Shown here one piece after another: positions 35,020-43,949 of a stretch of DNA of 64,000 bases. The number at the start of each line of letters is the position of its first letter. Positions within the stretch are counted from its first letter, which is position 1. This DNA is from Longimicrobiales bacterium. Lineage in GTDB: Bacteria > Gemmatimonadota > Gemmatimonadetes > Longimicrobiales > Gaopeijiaceae. The notes under the pieces were generated by a model that saw only the letters and a list, made by a program, of their open reading frames with translations, ran no database searches and was not told where the DNA came from. The translations under genes and the position numbers were made by a program. The DNA lies in assembly GCA_951828585.1 (NCBI GenBank), contig OX639991.1, forward strand, positions 1,272,576-1,336,575, in the 5' to 3' direction.

Positions 35020-36062
35020 TGAAGGTGGCCCACCTGTCGGATCTGCACCTGGGATATGCGGGGGCAGGGCCGGGGCGGGCGGGGGATGTGCTCCGGGCCT
35101 TCGAGAGAGCGCTGGCCCGCATCGCGGAGCTCGGTCCGGATCTGGTGGTCGTCGCGGGCGACGTGTTCGACCATCCCGAGGTGACCGCGTCGCCGATCGC
35201 CACCTTTTCCAGGGCGGTTCGCAAGCTGCGCGACAGCCTTCCCGAGGTGGTGGTAGCGGTAGCCGCCGGGGTCCGTGACATTCCCCTGGAGGCGGGCGCG
35301 CACGGGCCGCTCATGGTGATCGGCGCCCTGCCCGGCGTCGAGGTGGCCACGACGACGGTGCGGCGCGTCGGTCTGCAGGGTGGAAAGCTCTGCGTCACCC
35401 TACTTCCCCACCCCGCGGTCATGGCCTCCCGTTCGCTGAACGTCTCTCCCGACCCGGCTGCGAAGTGGAATGTACTGGTTGCCCACGCGGCGCTGGCGTC
35501 GGGGCGCTCACATGCGCCGGCCATCGCCCGCCGGGGCTGGGACTACGTCGCCCTGGGCTCCAGCCACGCCTACACGCCGGTGGCCGAGCGGGTCTGCTAC
35601 TGCGGTTCCCTGGAGCGGGTCGGCACCGACCCGTGGGAGGAATCGGCGATCGACAAGGGTTTCGTCACCGCCCAGCTCGAGTCGGGAGAGGTGACCTTCT
35701 GGCCGGTCGAGGCACGGGCCGCGGTGAGCCTGGCACCGATCGAGGCCACGGGAGGAGGCACGGCCACCGTGGCGCGCCGGCTGGGCGAAGCGCTGGCGGG
35801 CGTGCCGGGGGGGATCGACGGGAAGCTCCTTCGGGTTCCGGTGCGCGGCCTGTCCGCCGAGGATCTGGCCGCGCTCGACCGGGAGGTGCTGGCCGGGGTG
35901 CGCCGCCGGGTCGCCGAGCTGAGGGTGGATGCGCTTCCCGGGCAGGGCGCGTCGCATGGGTCGGGTGGGGCGGGGGCGTGGCGCGATGCGTCGGCCGCAG
36001 GTGAGAGGTCTTCCCGTGCCGGGGGGCGGGGGCGGGTGGGGCCGCGAGCGGTGGGCCGATGA
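35019..36062 (+). CDS. SbcD/Mre11-like metallophosphoesterase with degraded active site
   Basis: 347 residues. The fold is clearly calcineurin-like: Asp8-x-His10 in LSDLHLGY, Gly47-Asp48-x2-Asp51 in VVAGDVFDHPEV, His156 in VLVAHAAL, and His183. However the canonical GNHD box is GVRD (84-87) and the GHxH box is GSSH (180-183), so the metal-binding Asn, the catalytic His and another metal His are lost. It therefore probably lacks nuclease activity. The C-terminal 50 residues are Gly/Arg-rich. It overlaps the upstream membrane gene by one base and the downstream SbcC-like gene by four (ATGA at 36059). Confidence 0.8.
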   Translation: MKVAHLSDLHLGYAGAGPGRAGDVLRAFERALARIAELGPDLVVVAGDVFDHPEVTASPIATFSRAVRKLRDSLPEVVVAVAAGVRDIPLEAGAHGPLMVIGALPGVEVATTTVRRVGLQGGKLCVTLLPHPAVMASRSLNVSPDPAAKWNVLVAHAALASGRSHAPAIARRGWDYVALGSSHAYTPVAERVCYCGSLERVGTDPWEESAIDKGFVTAQLESGEVTFWPVEARAAVSLAPIEATGGGTATVARRLGEALAGVPGGIDGKLLRVPVRGLSAEDLAALDREVLAGVRRRVAELRVDALPGQGASHGSGGAGAWRDASAAGERSSRAGGRGRVGPRAVGR

Positions 36063-37537
36063 GGATTTCGTCGCTGCAGGCGGGGTCGCGCGGTCCGGTG
36101 CTGGACCTGCGCGACTCGCGCGGGCTGGTGGGCTTCGTGGGCGAGAGCGACCCGTTGTGGGATGAGTTCCTGCTGGGCCTCCGGACGGCCTTCGGCAGCA
36201 GGGGCGGTCACCGCGGTCCCGGGCCGGTGGTGGAGGGGGCGGAGGGGCCGGTCGTTGTCGGGACCGCTGCCTTCGAAGCGGAGCTGGAGGCCGTGCTGGC
36301 GGCGCACGGGCTGCGGCGCGAGGAGTACGGAGCGCTCTGGTTCGGCGATGGGCCCGCGAGGACCTGGCTGGCCGCGGCGGGAGCGTTGTTGCTGGGTCCG
36401 GCGGGGGCGGATGAGATGCGTGGGGGGGGTGGGGGGGGTGGGGATGGGTCGGCGGGTGGTCTGGCGGATGTGTGGGTGGCGCGCCTGGCGCGGGATGCAC
36501 GCGGCGAGGTGGAACGTCTGATGCGGTTGCAGGAAGAGGTGGGGGGACTGGAGGCGCGACTGAGCGAAGCACGCGAGGAGGCGGCAATCGCCCGTGGCGA
36601 CGCGGAAGCCGGCACGATGGCGTGGGTGCGCGAGCGCCAGGACGCCGAGACCCGCCTTCTGCTGTATCGCGACCGGGAACGTGAACTGCGCGGGCAGCTG
36701 ACGAGCACGGACGAGGCGGGGGAGGACGGTCCGTGCGGCAGGTGCGGCAGGGAGCTTGGAGATCGTGCCGGGCCGGTGGGGGAGGCGCTCAGGGAGGAGT
36801 GGGAGTCCGTGGTGCAGGACGGGCGCTGGTGGCGCCGCCGGAGGGACCAGCTCGAAGGCAAGCCCGACGACCTGCAGGGAAGCGAAAACCGGGCCATGGC
36901 GCTGGGGGCGGAGGCGGAGAGCCTGGCCGAAGAACTTGCCCGCCGGAAGGTGCAGGGGTTGGAGTTGGAGGCTGCGGCGCGGCGGCTGGATGGGCTGTTG
37001 GAACTGTCGGCGCGGTTGCGCGGGGGTGGTGGTGGCGGGGGGGAGGACCGGAAGGGAGCCGGCGCGGGCGGGGAGGAGAGGCGAGCCAGGTTGTTGTCGG
37101 AGACGCGCCGTCGCGTGAGGGCGCGGATTCACGGCAAGGTGGTGGCGCTGACCGGGGGACGGCTACTTGGGGCGTTTCCGGAGCTGTTCGCGGTGTGGGC
37201 GGGGGGTGAGGGGCGGGGTGGGGAGGACGTTGCCGTGCTCGAAGTGGCGGCGCGGATCGCCCTCGTCGAGCTGGCGGCGGACGCGGGAGCGAAACTGGAC
37301 TCGGTCATCTTCCCCGAGGGCCTCGACCGGTTGCACCGGGAGGACCGCGCCCGCGTGGTAGCGGCCCTGGCGCGCCTGGCGCGAAGCATACCGGTGGTGC
37401 TGGTCTGCGCGGCGCCACGCGTGGCGGCCGCTGTGCCCGAGTGCTTCGACTTCCTCTACCGGGTGAGGGGCGTGGCGGAGGGCGGCGGGATTCGCCGCCA
37501 GAGGTCAGGAATCGGGGCTGTCTGGCTCGGGGGGTAG
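36059..37537 (+). CDS. SbcC/Rad50-like coiled-coil protein lacking Walker A
   Basis: 492 residues, about half the length of SbcC. A central coiled coil (about 145-330) is broken at its apex by CGRCG (Cys226, Cys229), which mirrors the Rad50 zinc hook. The N-terminal strand-loop that should be GxxGxGKS reads GFVGESDPLWDEF, with no Lys or Ser/Thr. Near the C-terminus, LTGGRLL, WAGGEGRGGED and LDSVIFPEGLDRLHREDR correspond to pre-signature, signature and Walker B segments in order, but the catalytic DE pair is absent. Two glycine-rich insertions (122-128 and about 322-330) interrupt it. It is probably a structural partner of the pseudo-phosphoesterase. Confidence 0.72.
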   Translation: MRISSLQAGSRGPVLDLRDSRGLVGFVGESDPLWDEFLLGLRTAFGSRGGHRGPGPVVEGAEGPVVVGTAAFEAELEAVLAAHGLRREEYGALWFGDGPARTWLAAAGALLLGPAGADEMRGGGGGGGDGSAGGLADVWVARLARDARGEVERLMRLQEEVGGLEARLSEAREEAAIARGDAEAGTMAWVRERQDAETRLLLYRDRERELRGQLTSTDEAGEDGPCGRCGRELGDRAGPVGEALREEWESVVQDGRWWRRRRDQLEGKPDDLQGSENRAMALGAEAESLAEELARRKVQGLELEAAARRLDGLLELSARLRGGGGGGGEDRKGAGAGGEERRARLLSETRRRVRARIHGKVVALTGGRLLGAFPELFAVWAGGEGRGGEDVAVLEVAARIALVELAADAGAKLDSVIFPEGLDRLHREDRARVVAALARLARSIPVVLVCAAPRVAAAVPECFDFLYRVRGVAEGGGIRRQRSGIGAVWLGG

Positions 37538-39898
37538 CTCCAGGGAATTGGCGAGGTCGGTCCACGCTCTCCGGCGTGCCTCCACTTCGGACCAGGCATC
37601 AACATCATCCTGGACCTCCGGATCCTGCCACAGGGACTGGTACAGCCACGAATAGTAGTTCGGAATTCCCCGGGTGGATCGATCCGGCCAGTACTCCCAT
37701 TCTTCCGGAATCCCCGAGTGGTGCATGAACACGCTGTCGGCCAACAGCCTGGTGCGCGCAGTGTCCAGCCAGGCCCCGAGCAGGCCGGCGAGGGGTGTGG
37801 TATCCCGGTTCACAATGAAGCCCATCGATGCGAGCTCCTCGGCCCCTTCCGGCCGGAGCTGGAACGCCAGCCCCTGGCGCACCACATGGCGGCTGATGCC
37901 GAAGGTGACAGAGGGCGATCCGGCTGAAGCGAAATAAACCGGCCGGTCACCCAGGGAATTCGCGATGGCGGCCAGCGCGAACTGGTGCCAAGGGTAGAGG
38001 ATTTGGCCTCCGGCCATCCTCGCCGTGAGGAGGCCCAGATCGTAGCTGCGGCTTTCGCGCAGCGGAGGGTGGAGGCCGACCACCTGCTCGATGGTGGCGT
38101 CCGTCAGATCGTCGCGGAACATCCCGCGGGAAGGGACGCGAACCGGTTCGGCCAACAGGATCGGCACCTTGCCGGCGGCCCTGGCCTCGGCGGGGTCGTG
38201 GGTGTACATGGCGTCCGTGTTCTCCGCCGTGTACGGACGCTGGCACAGGATGAGGGTGGGGTCCGCGTCCGGGTCCTGGCCGGGCTCGCAGGGACGGGTG
38301 AGGTCGCGAAGCTGCTTCACGTACCAGGGCGTATTGGCGTACGAAGTCACTACAACGGTTACATCGCGCCGGATGCCCTCGACTTCCTGCACGTACCACA
38401 ACGGGAAGGTGTCGTTGTCGCCGTTGGTGAAGATCACGCCGTACGGCTCGACGCTCATGAGGAGGTTGTGGGCCCAGTCGCGCGCCGTATGGTCCCCCGC
38501 GCGGCTCGCCCAGCCGAAGTTCAGCACGAGGGGGATGAGCGCCAGTCCGAGCACGGGCGAAGTGGCCGCCAGCGAGCGGCCCGACATACGCGTGACCCGG
38601 TCCCATAGGGCCGCGATCCCGATTCCCGCCATGAGGCCCCAGACCGAGAAGCCCACCACGAAGAAGTAGTCGCGTTCGCGCACTTCGCGCAGATCCCCGG
38701 TGGTACGCGCGTTCCTGTCCTCCATGAGCTGCCGGAGTTCGCCCTCCTCTGGAAGCGGCATCGAATACCCGTACTTGAAGTTCAGGTAGTAGACGAGGCC
38801 GGCGGAAAGGATCCCGAAGAGCGAGACCATGTAGATCCAGCTGACCCGTTCGCGGCGGTAGTGTTCCAGGATCCCGAAGATGCCCAGGCCGATGAAGAGC
38901 GCCGTGATGGGGATCCGTGCCCGGCCGAAGAGCATGTTGTTCCTCGACAGAGTGCGGGCCCACTGCCAGTCGAAGTACTGCAGCCAGTTGCCGCCCTGGG
39001 AGACGAGGGGCGCCTGCCGTGTGGTGAGCGGGGGCTTGTTGTACTGCTTGCGGTGCAGCGCATCCGACAGGTCCTCGCAGCCGGTGTGGAAGCCATAGGT
39101 GACGGCACCGGTGAGCGCCGCGCCGATGCTCTCGCAGGTGGGCTGGGCTTCGTTGATGATGGGCCCGAGTTCCGAGCGGATGGGCAGGAGGAGGTGGACG
39201 GAAAGTCCGAGCACGATGGCGGGCACCCCGAACAGGTACAGGCGGGGATTGAGGAGACAGCGGGGCCGCACGAGCAGGACAAAGAGCAGGAGCGCCGGTC
39301 CGGCCAGCAAGGCCATCTGGTGGTTCCCCACCGAGAGGACCACCACGAATGCTATCAGGATCAGGAGGTTGTCGTCGCCCGCCTTCCCGATCCTCTCCTG
39401 CCAGCGGAAGGCGAGCCACGACAGCAGGGCGATGGTGAGGAGCGACACCGTGTAGACCTTCTCGTTCACATTCGACTGGTTCCAGACCGTGAAGGCGGTG
39501 GCGCTGACCAGCACCGCGGCGAAGGCGCCGACGAGGCGGAATGTGCGGTCGTCGGAGAAATGCCTGAGGATGTGGTGCACCACCAGGAACCAGAGGCCGT
39601 GGGCAAGTGCGCCCATGAGGGCGGAGAAGAGGTTGATCTTGACGGCGGTCGAGAGGCCGAAGATGCCCAGCAGGATGTCCCAGGTGCGGGCCAGAATGAT
39701 GAAGAGGGGGTTACCGGGGGGGTGGGGGATGCCCATGATGTGCGCGGTAGCGATGTACTCGCTGGTGTCCCAGAACGCGGTGGTCGGCGCCAGGGTGATG
39801 GCGTAGAGCAGGCCTACCGCGGCGGCCGCGACCGCCGCCCACCTGTACGGAGGCGAACCGTCCGGGGTGGTCCGGGGGGACTTTGTGTGGGGCCGCAT
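37505..39898 (-). CDS. DUF2723 family membrane protein (glycosyltransferase-like)
   Basis: 797 residues from ATG 39898, which follows AGGAG. About twelve membrane helices fill the first 480 residues, with the DUF2723 hallmark LAPTTAFWDTSEYIATA and IPHPPGNPLF, where Asp47/Glu50-like acids resemble the GT-C active site of protein O-mannosyltransferases. A large extracytoplasmic C-terminal part has TNGDNDTFPLWYVQEVEG, typical of the family. The last 33 bases overlap the 3' end of the SbcC-like gene on the other strand. Confidence 0.92.
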   Translation of the reverse strand: MRPHTKSPRTTPDGSPPYRWAAVAAAAVGLLYAITLAPTTAFWDTSEYIATAHIMGIPHPPGNPLFIILARTWDILLGIFGLSTAVKINLFSALMGALAHGLWFLVVHHILRHFSDDRTFRLVGAFAAVLVSATAFTVWNQSNVNEKVYTVSLLTIALLSWLAFRWQERIGKAGDDNLLILIAFVVVLSVGNHQMALLAGPALLLFVLLVRPRCLLNPRLYLFGVPAIVLGLSVHLLLPIRSELGPIINEAQPTCESIGAALTGAVTYGFHTGCEDLSDALHRKQYNKPPLTTRQAPLVSQGGNWLQYFDWQWARTLSRNNMLFGRARIPITALFIGLGIFGILEHYRRERVSWIYMVSLFGILSAGLVYYLNFKYGYSMPLPEEGELRQLMEDRNARTTGDLREVRERDYFFVVGFSVWGLMAGIGIAALWDRVTRMSGRSLAATSPVLGLALIPLVLNFGWASRAGDHTARDWAHNLLMSVEPYGVIFTNGDNDTFPLWYVQEVEGIRRDVTVVVTSYANTPWYVKQLRDLTRPCEPGQDPDADPTLILCQRPYTAENTDAMYTHDPAEARAAGKVPILLAEPVRVPSRGMFRDDLTDATIEQVVGLHPPLRESRSYDLGLLTARMAGGQILYPWHQFALAAIANSLGDRPVYFASAGSPSVTFGISRHVVRQGLAFQLRPEGAEELASMGFIVNRDTTPLAGLLGAWLDTARTRLLADSVFMHHSGIPEEWEYWPDRSTRGIPNYYSWLYQSLWQDPEVQDDVDAWSEVEARRRAWTDLANSLELPPEPDSPDS

Positions 39899-39981
39899 CT
39901 GCACCTCTCCTTCGTTGACTTTCTTCGAGGATCCTTGGAAGGTATCCGTTCTCTCCGAATCGGACCTTCCCTTCCTGTCAC

Positions 39982-41481
39982 TTGAACGTCGAACCCACCT
40001 TCGAATCCTTCCTCGCGGAGGCCGCGCCGGGCAACCGCCTTCCCGTCTGGTGCGAGTTCCTCTTCGATTCCGACACGGCCGTCACCGCGTATCACAAGCT
40101 GCGGGACGGCGCCTTCGGCTTCCTGCTCGAATCCGTGGTGGGGGGTGAACAATGGGCCCGCTACAGCTTTCTGGGAAGTCGGCCGCGCGAAGCATGGATG
40201 CTGGAAGGTAGCGACGTTTCCGTCTGGAATCCTCAACAGGGGTGGCGTCCTCACGAGACCGACGACCCTCTGGCGGACCTGCAGGCACGTTTGACCGCAG
40301 CCCTCCCACGCCCCGACCCCCGTCTCCCCCGCTTCTGGGGCGGCGCCGTCGGCTACTTCGGCTACGACCTCGTCCGGCGCATGGAGCGGCTGGGACCGGG
40401 TCCCCCCGACGATCAGGGCCTGCCCACCGCGATGGTCATGTTCTCCGACGTGGTCATCGCGGTCGACAATCTGTACGGCCGGGCCAGGGCGATCACCACC
40501 GTGGAAACCGGCGACGCCACCGATTCGGGCACGCTCGAGCTTCTCTATCGCGAGGCCGTGGATCGCCTGGCGGAGGTGGTGGATCGGCTCGGTTCCGGCC
40601 CCCTCCCCGCCCCCCTGTCATTGGAACTCGGCCAGACCGCGGCCGACATCGCATGCGAGAGCAACTTCGAACGGAACGATTTCGTCGCCGGAGTACGTCG
40701 GATTCAGGAATACATCGCGGCGGGCGACGCCTTCCAGGTGGTGCTGAGCCAGCGCCTGACGACCCGTTTCGAGGAGGATCCCTTCGATCTCTACCGGGCG
40801 CTGCGCACCATCAACCCGTCGCCGTACCTGTACTTCCTCGAACTGGACGGCTTCAGCATCGTGGGTTCGTCGCCGGAGGTGCTGGTGCGTCTCGAGAACG
40901 GGGTGGTCACGGCGCGACCCATCGCCGGCACGCGCAGGCGGGGCCGCACCCCCGCGGAGGACCGGGAACTGGCGCGAGAGCTCGCCCGGGACGAGAAGGA
41001 GCTGGCGGAGCACCGCATGCTGGTGGACCTGGGGCGCAACGACGTGGGGCGCGTATCGGAGTACGGAACCGTCACCGTGCCCGAACTCATGGCCGTGGAG
41101 CGGTACTCGCACGTGATGCACCTTTGCAGCCAGGTCGAGGGCCGGGCGCGCGCGGGGCTGTCCGCACTCGACGTGCTCGCTGCCTGCTTTCCCGCGGGCA
41201 CCGTGTCGGGGGCTCCGAAGGTGCGCGCCATGGAGATCATCGACGAGCTGGAGCCCACCGCGCGGGGGCCGTATGCGGGTGCGGTGGGGCACATAGGGTG
41301 GGGTGGGGCCCAGATGGATACCGCGATCGCCATCCGCACGATGGTGGTGCGGGGTGGGCGGGCCCATGTGCAGGCGGGGGCGGGGGTGGTGGCGGACTCG
41401 GACCCGGAGGCGGAGTTCACCGAAACGATGAACAAGGCGCGGGCGCTTCTGCGGGCGGCCGCGATGGTGCGGCGGGGTTGA
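39982..41481 (+). CDS. trpE: Anthranilate synthase component I
   Basis: 499 residues. It uses chorismate and ammonia to make anthranilate for tryptophan. The start is a TTG at 39982 without a strong ribosome site. Conserved segments are SPYLYFLELDGFSIVGSSPE, ARPIAGTRRRG, EHRMLVDLGRNDVGRV, FPAGTVSGAPKVRAMEIIDELE and, near the end, VQAGAGVVADSDPEAE. Both the N-terminal regulatory half and chorismate-binding domain are present. trpG and the other trp genes are not adjacent. The gene is divergent from DUF2723 with only 83 bases between. Confidence 0.93.
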   Translation: MNVEPTFESFLAEAAPGNRLPVWCEFLFDSDTAVTAYHKLRDGAFGFLLESVVGGEQWARYSFLGSRPREAWMLEGSDVSVWNPQQGWRPHETDDPLADLQARLTAALPRPDPRLPRFWGGAVGYFGYDLVRRMERLGPGPPDDQGLPTAMVMFSDVVIAVDNLYGRARAITTVETGDATDSGTLELLYREAVDRLAEVVDRLGSGPLPAPLSLELGQTAADIACESNFERNDFVAGVRRIQEYIAAGDAFQVVLSQRLTTRFEEDPFDLYRALRTINPSPYLYFLELDGFSIVGSSPEVLVRLENGVVTARPIAGTRRRGRTPAEDRELARELARDEKELAEHRMLVDLGRNDVGRVSEYGTVTVPELMAVERYSHVMHLCSQVEGRARAGLSALDVLAACFPAGTVSGAPKVRAMEIIDELEPTARGPYAGAVGHIGWGGAQMDTAIAIRTMVVRGGRAHVQAGAGVVADSDPEAEFTETMNKARALLRAAAMVRRG

Positions 41482-41522
41482 AGGGTGGTGCGCCGTGGCG
41501 CCGTGCGTTGGCCGAGCTGGCT

Positions 41523-42914
41523 TTATCCACGGACTAAGCCGGCATCAGCGGTCGCCGCCAGCTCGTCGTACAGGTGGATCAGCGTGTCGATCCCCTTCTC
41601 GAAGCACTCCGTAGCGAACCACTCGTTGGGGGCGTGCATGTTGGCGCCGGGGAGCGCGAATCCGAGGAGTAGCGAACTCGCGCCCAGGATCTCCTCGAAT
41701 TCACCCACGATGGGAATCGTGCCGCCCTCGCCGGCCAGCACCGGCCGCGCCCCGAAAGAGCGCTCCAGCGCCCGCGACGCGGCCTCGAAGAGCGGTCCCT
41801 CCGGCTGGGCCCGCCAGGGATGGCCGCCGTGCAGCTCCACCACCGTGAGTTCCACGCCGGCGGGCGCCACCATTGCCAGGTGCTCTTCCAGCAGCACCTT
41901 CACCCGATCCGGCGACTGGCCCGGCACCAGGCGGAAGCTGACCTTCGCCATCGCCTTGGCGGGAAGCACGGTCTTGGCGCCTTCTCCCGTGTAGCCGGAG
42001 AGCATGCCGTTGACGTCGCACGAGGGGCGGGTCCACAAGCGCTCCAGCGGTGAATAGGCCGACTCGCCACCGGAGGGGATGGTCCCCACCTGGCGCGCGT
42101 AGGCCTCGGCGTCGAAGGGGAGGGAGCGGATCCCTGCGAGCGTCTCAGGCGACGGGGCGATGATATCGTCGTAGAAGCCCGCGATGGCGATACGGCCCGT
42201 TTCGTCGTGAAGGCTGCTGATCACCCGCGACAGTGCGTTGGCCGGGTTGGGTATGGCGCCGCCGTAGGCACCGGAGTGAAGGTCCGAACGGGGCCCCTGT
42301 GCGTGAATCTCGAAGTAGGCCAGGCCGCGCAGCGAGAAGAGCAGCGATGGAACACCGGGTGCGAACATGGCCGAATCGGAGATGACCACCGTTTCGGCCC
42401 CGAGGCGTTCCCGGTGCGCCTCGACGAAGGGGACGAGGTTCGGAGAGCCCACCTCCTCTTCGCCCTCCGCGAGAACGACGACGTTGACGGGCAGACGGCC
42501 GCGCGTGGCCAGGTGCGCCTCGAGCGCCTTGATGTGCAGGAAGAGCTGTCCCTTGTCGTCGGCGGAGCCCCGCGCATAGATGCGACCGTCACGGATGGCG
42601 GGCTCGAAGGGGGGGCTGTCCCATAGATCGAGCGGCTCCGGGGGCTGCACGTCGTAGTGCCCGTAGATGAGAACGGTCGGCGCATCGGGGCCCGCTCCCC
42701 GCCATTCGCCGAGGACGACGGGGTGGCCGGGGGTGGGGATCGTCTCGGCTTGAAGGCCAGCGCTCTCGAGCTGGCCGCGGACCCACTCGGCGGCCCGCTC
42801 CGTGTCCCTGTCGTGCTCCGACTTGGCCGACACGGAGGGGATGCGCAGGAAATCCCACAGCTCGTCGTAGAAGCGGCCGCGTTCCCTGTGGGCGAATTCG
42901 ACGGGGTGGGTCAT
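41523..42914 (-). CDS. M20 family dipeptidase
   Basis: 463 residues. It hydrolyses dipeptides or N-acylated residues with a dinuclear zinc site. The ligand motifs are GHYDVQPPEP, ARGSADDKGQL (bridging Asp), EGEEEVGSPN (catalytic Glu pair), and SDSAMF, with a late His in GANMHAPNEW. A central lid domain (SDLHSGAYGG) gives the dimerisation insert. It belongs to the carnosinase/CPG2-like branch (PepV/DapE relatives). It lies 28 bases downstream of a small membrane gene. Confidence 0.92.
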   Translation of the reverse strand: MTHPVEFAHRERGRFYDELWDFLRIPSVSAKSEHDRDTERAAEWVRGQLESAGLQAETIPTPGHPVVLGEWRGAGPDAPTVLIYGHYDVQPPEPLDLWDSPPFEPAIRDGRIYARGSADDKGQLFLHIKALEAHLATRGRLPVNVVVLAEGEEEVGSPNLVPFVEAHRERLGAETVVISDSAMFAPGVPSLLFSLRGLAYFEIHAQGPRSDLHSGAYGGAIPNPANALSRVISSLHDETGRIAIAGFYDDIIAPSPETLAGIRSLPFDAEAYARQVGTIPSGGESAYSPLERLWTRPSCDVNGMLSGYTGEGAKTVLPAKAMAKVSFRLVPGQSPDRVKVLLEEHLAMVAPAGVELTVVELHGGHPWRAQPEGPLFEAASRALERSFGARPVLAGEGGTIPIVGEFEEILGASSLLLGFALPGANMHAPNEWFATECFEKGIDTLIHLYDELAATADAGLVRG

Positions 42915-42942
42915 GGAGTCTGGTGGGACGGGTGCGGAGGCC

Positions 42943-43221
42943 TCAGGTGAGACCCTTGATCCCCCAGCGGTAGACCCAGGTCATGAGCACCGCAAGACCG
43001 GTCGCGCCCGCCATCCCACCCAGGCTGAGCGCCACTGGATGGTCGAACTCGAGGATGCCCACGCCCAGCATGCCGCCGATCACCGCGGCAAATGCGCCCA
43101 GGGCGCACAGCACCCGGGTGTGTCCCGGGGTGGTATCGGGGCGCTTGACGACCACCTTCATCCCGAGGCCAATCGCCACGCCCATCACGATCCAGACTGC
43201 AACTCCGATCCAATTTTCCAT
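42943..43221 (-). CDS. Small membrane protein, GlsB/YeaQ/YmgE-like
   Basis: 92 residues with three hydrophobic helices (about 5-22, 38-57, 65-85) and Gly-rich packing (GAFAAVIGGMLGVGIL, LGGMAGATGLAVL), as in transglycosylase-associated/YeaQ stress proteins. Function in the family is unclear. It may be cotranscribed with a PspA-like gene 67 bases upstream, which would fit an envelope-stress role. Confidence 0.65.
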   Translation of the reverse strand: MENWIGVAVWIVMGVAIGLGMKVVVKRPDTTPGHTRVLCALGAFAAVIGGMLGVGILEFDHPVALSLGGMAGATGLAVLMTWVYRWGIKGLT

Positions 43222-43288
43222 GCCCCGAATTTAGCAGTTCGTGGAGAGATTCGCACGAGCCGAGAGCGGAGGGACGCCCGACGGGCTG

Positions 43289-43939
43289 CTACCCCTTTCG
43301 CATACGTCGCTTCAACTCTTCCAGACGGGTGTCGATCGCCTCCTCGCGGCGGGACGCCCCCAGCTGGTCGTCGAAGTCTCGCGCGTCGTCGAAGAGCGCC
43401 TCCTCCGCGCCGGCGGCCGCCTCGCTGTCGACGATCCTTTCGGCCATCCGGTCCAGCTCCCCGAAGAGGTCGTCGGACCCGCCGAGTGAATCGCGCGCCT
43501 GCGTCCGTCCGGCGCTCGACGCAAGGCGGTCGCGGTTGGCGCGCGCCTTTCTGATCTGGGACATCATCTCGGTGTACTCCGCCTCCTGGAGGCAAATCTC
43601 GGCCTCGATTGCCTTTGCCTTGTCGGAGAGGACCTTGCTGCGGGCGTCGTGTTTGTCGGCGTAGGTGGCGGCCAGGTCGGCCGTGTCAGTGTCGCCGATA
43701 TCGCGCGCCATGGTCTCGCGGCGCCTGCAGACCTCGACGTTGTGCGCCTCTTCGCTGGAACGCTTCCGCGCGACGGCCAGCTGCTTTTTCAGCCCCTCCA
43801 GCGCCGCCTTCGCGTCAACGGCCTCCCGCTGCATGCCCTTGAGCAGCTTGTCAACGGCCTCGGGCACGGCGTCGCGGTCGAGCTCCTTGTTGAAGTTGTC
43901 AACGGCCTCCCTGAAGGCCCGGCGGAGATTCTCGAACAT
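43289..43939 (-). CDS. PspA/IM30-like coiled-coil protein
   Basis: 216 residues, nearly all helical and highly charged, starting MFENLRRAFREAVDNFNKEL. Heptad-rich segments (AKAALEGLKKQLAVARKR, AEICLQEAEYTEMMSQI) and the final EELKRRMRKG match the helical hairpin of PspA/Vipp1 proteins, which bind stressed membranes. Sequence is divergent, so the assignment is to fold rather than orthologue. No pspF/pspC genes are adjacent. It is 10 bases after the E1-alpha gene. Confidence 0.65.
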   Translation of the reverse strand: MFENLRRAFREAVDNFNKELDRDAVPEAVDKLLKGMQREAVDAKAALEGLKKQLAVARKRSSEEAHNVEVCRRRETMARDIGDTDTADLAATYADKHDARSKVLSDKAKAIEAEICLQEAEYTEMMSQIRKARANRDRLASSAGRTQARDSLGGSDDLFGELDRMAERIVDSEAAAGAEEALFDDARDFDDQLGASRREEAIDTRLEELKRRMRKG

Positions 43940-43949
43940 GGCGTCAATC

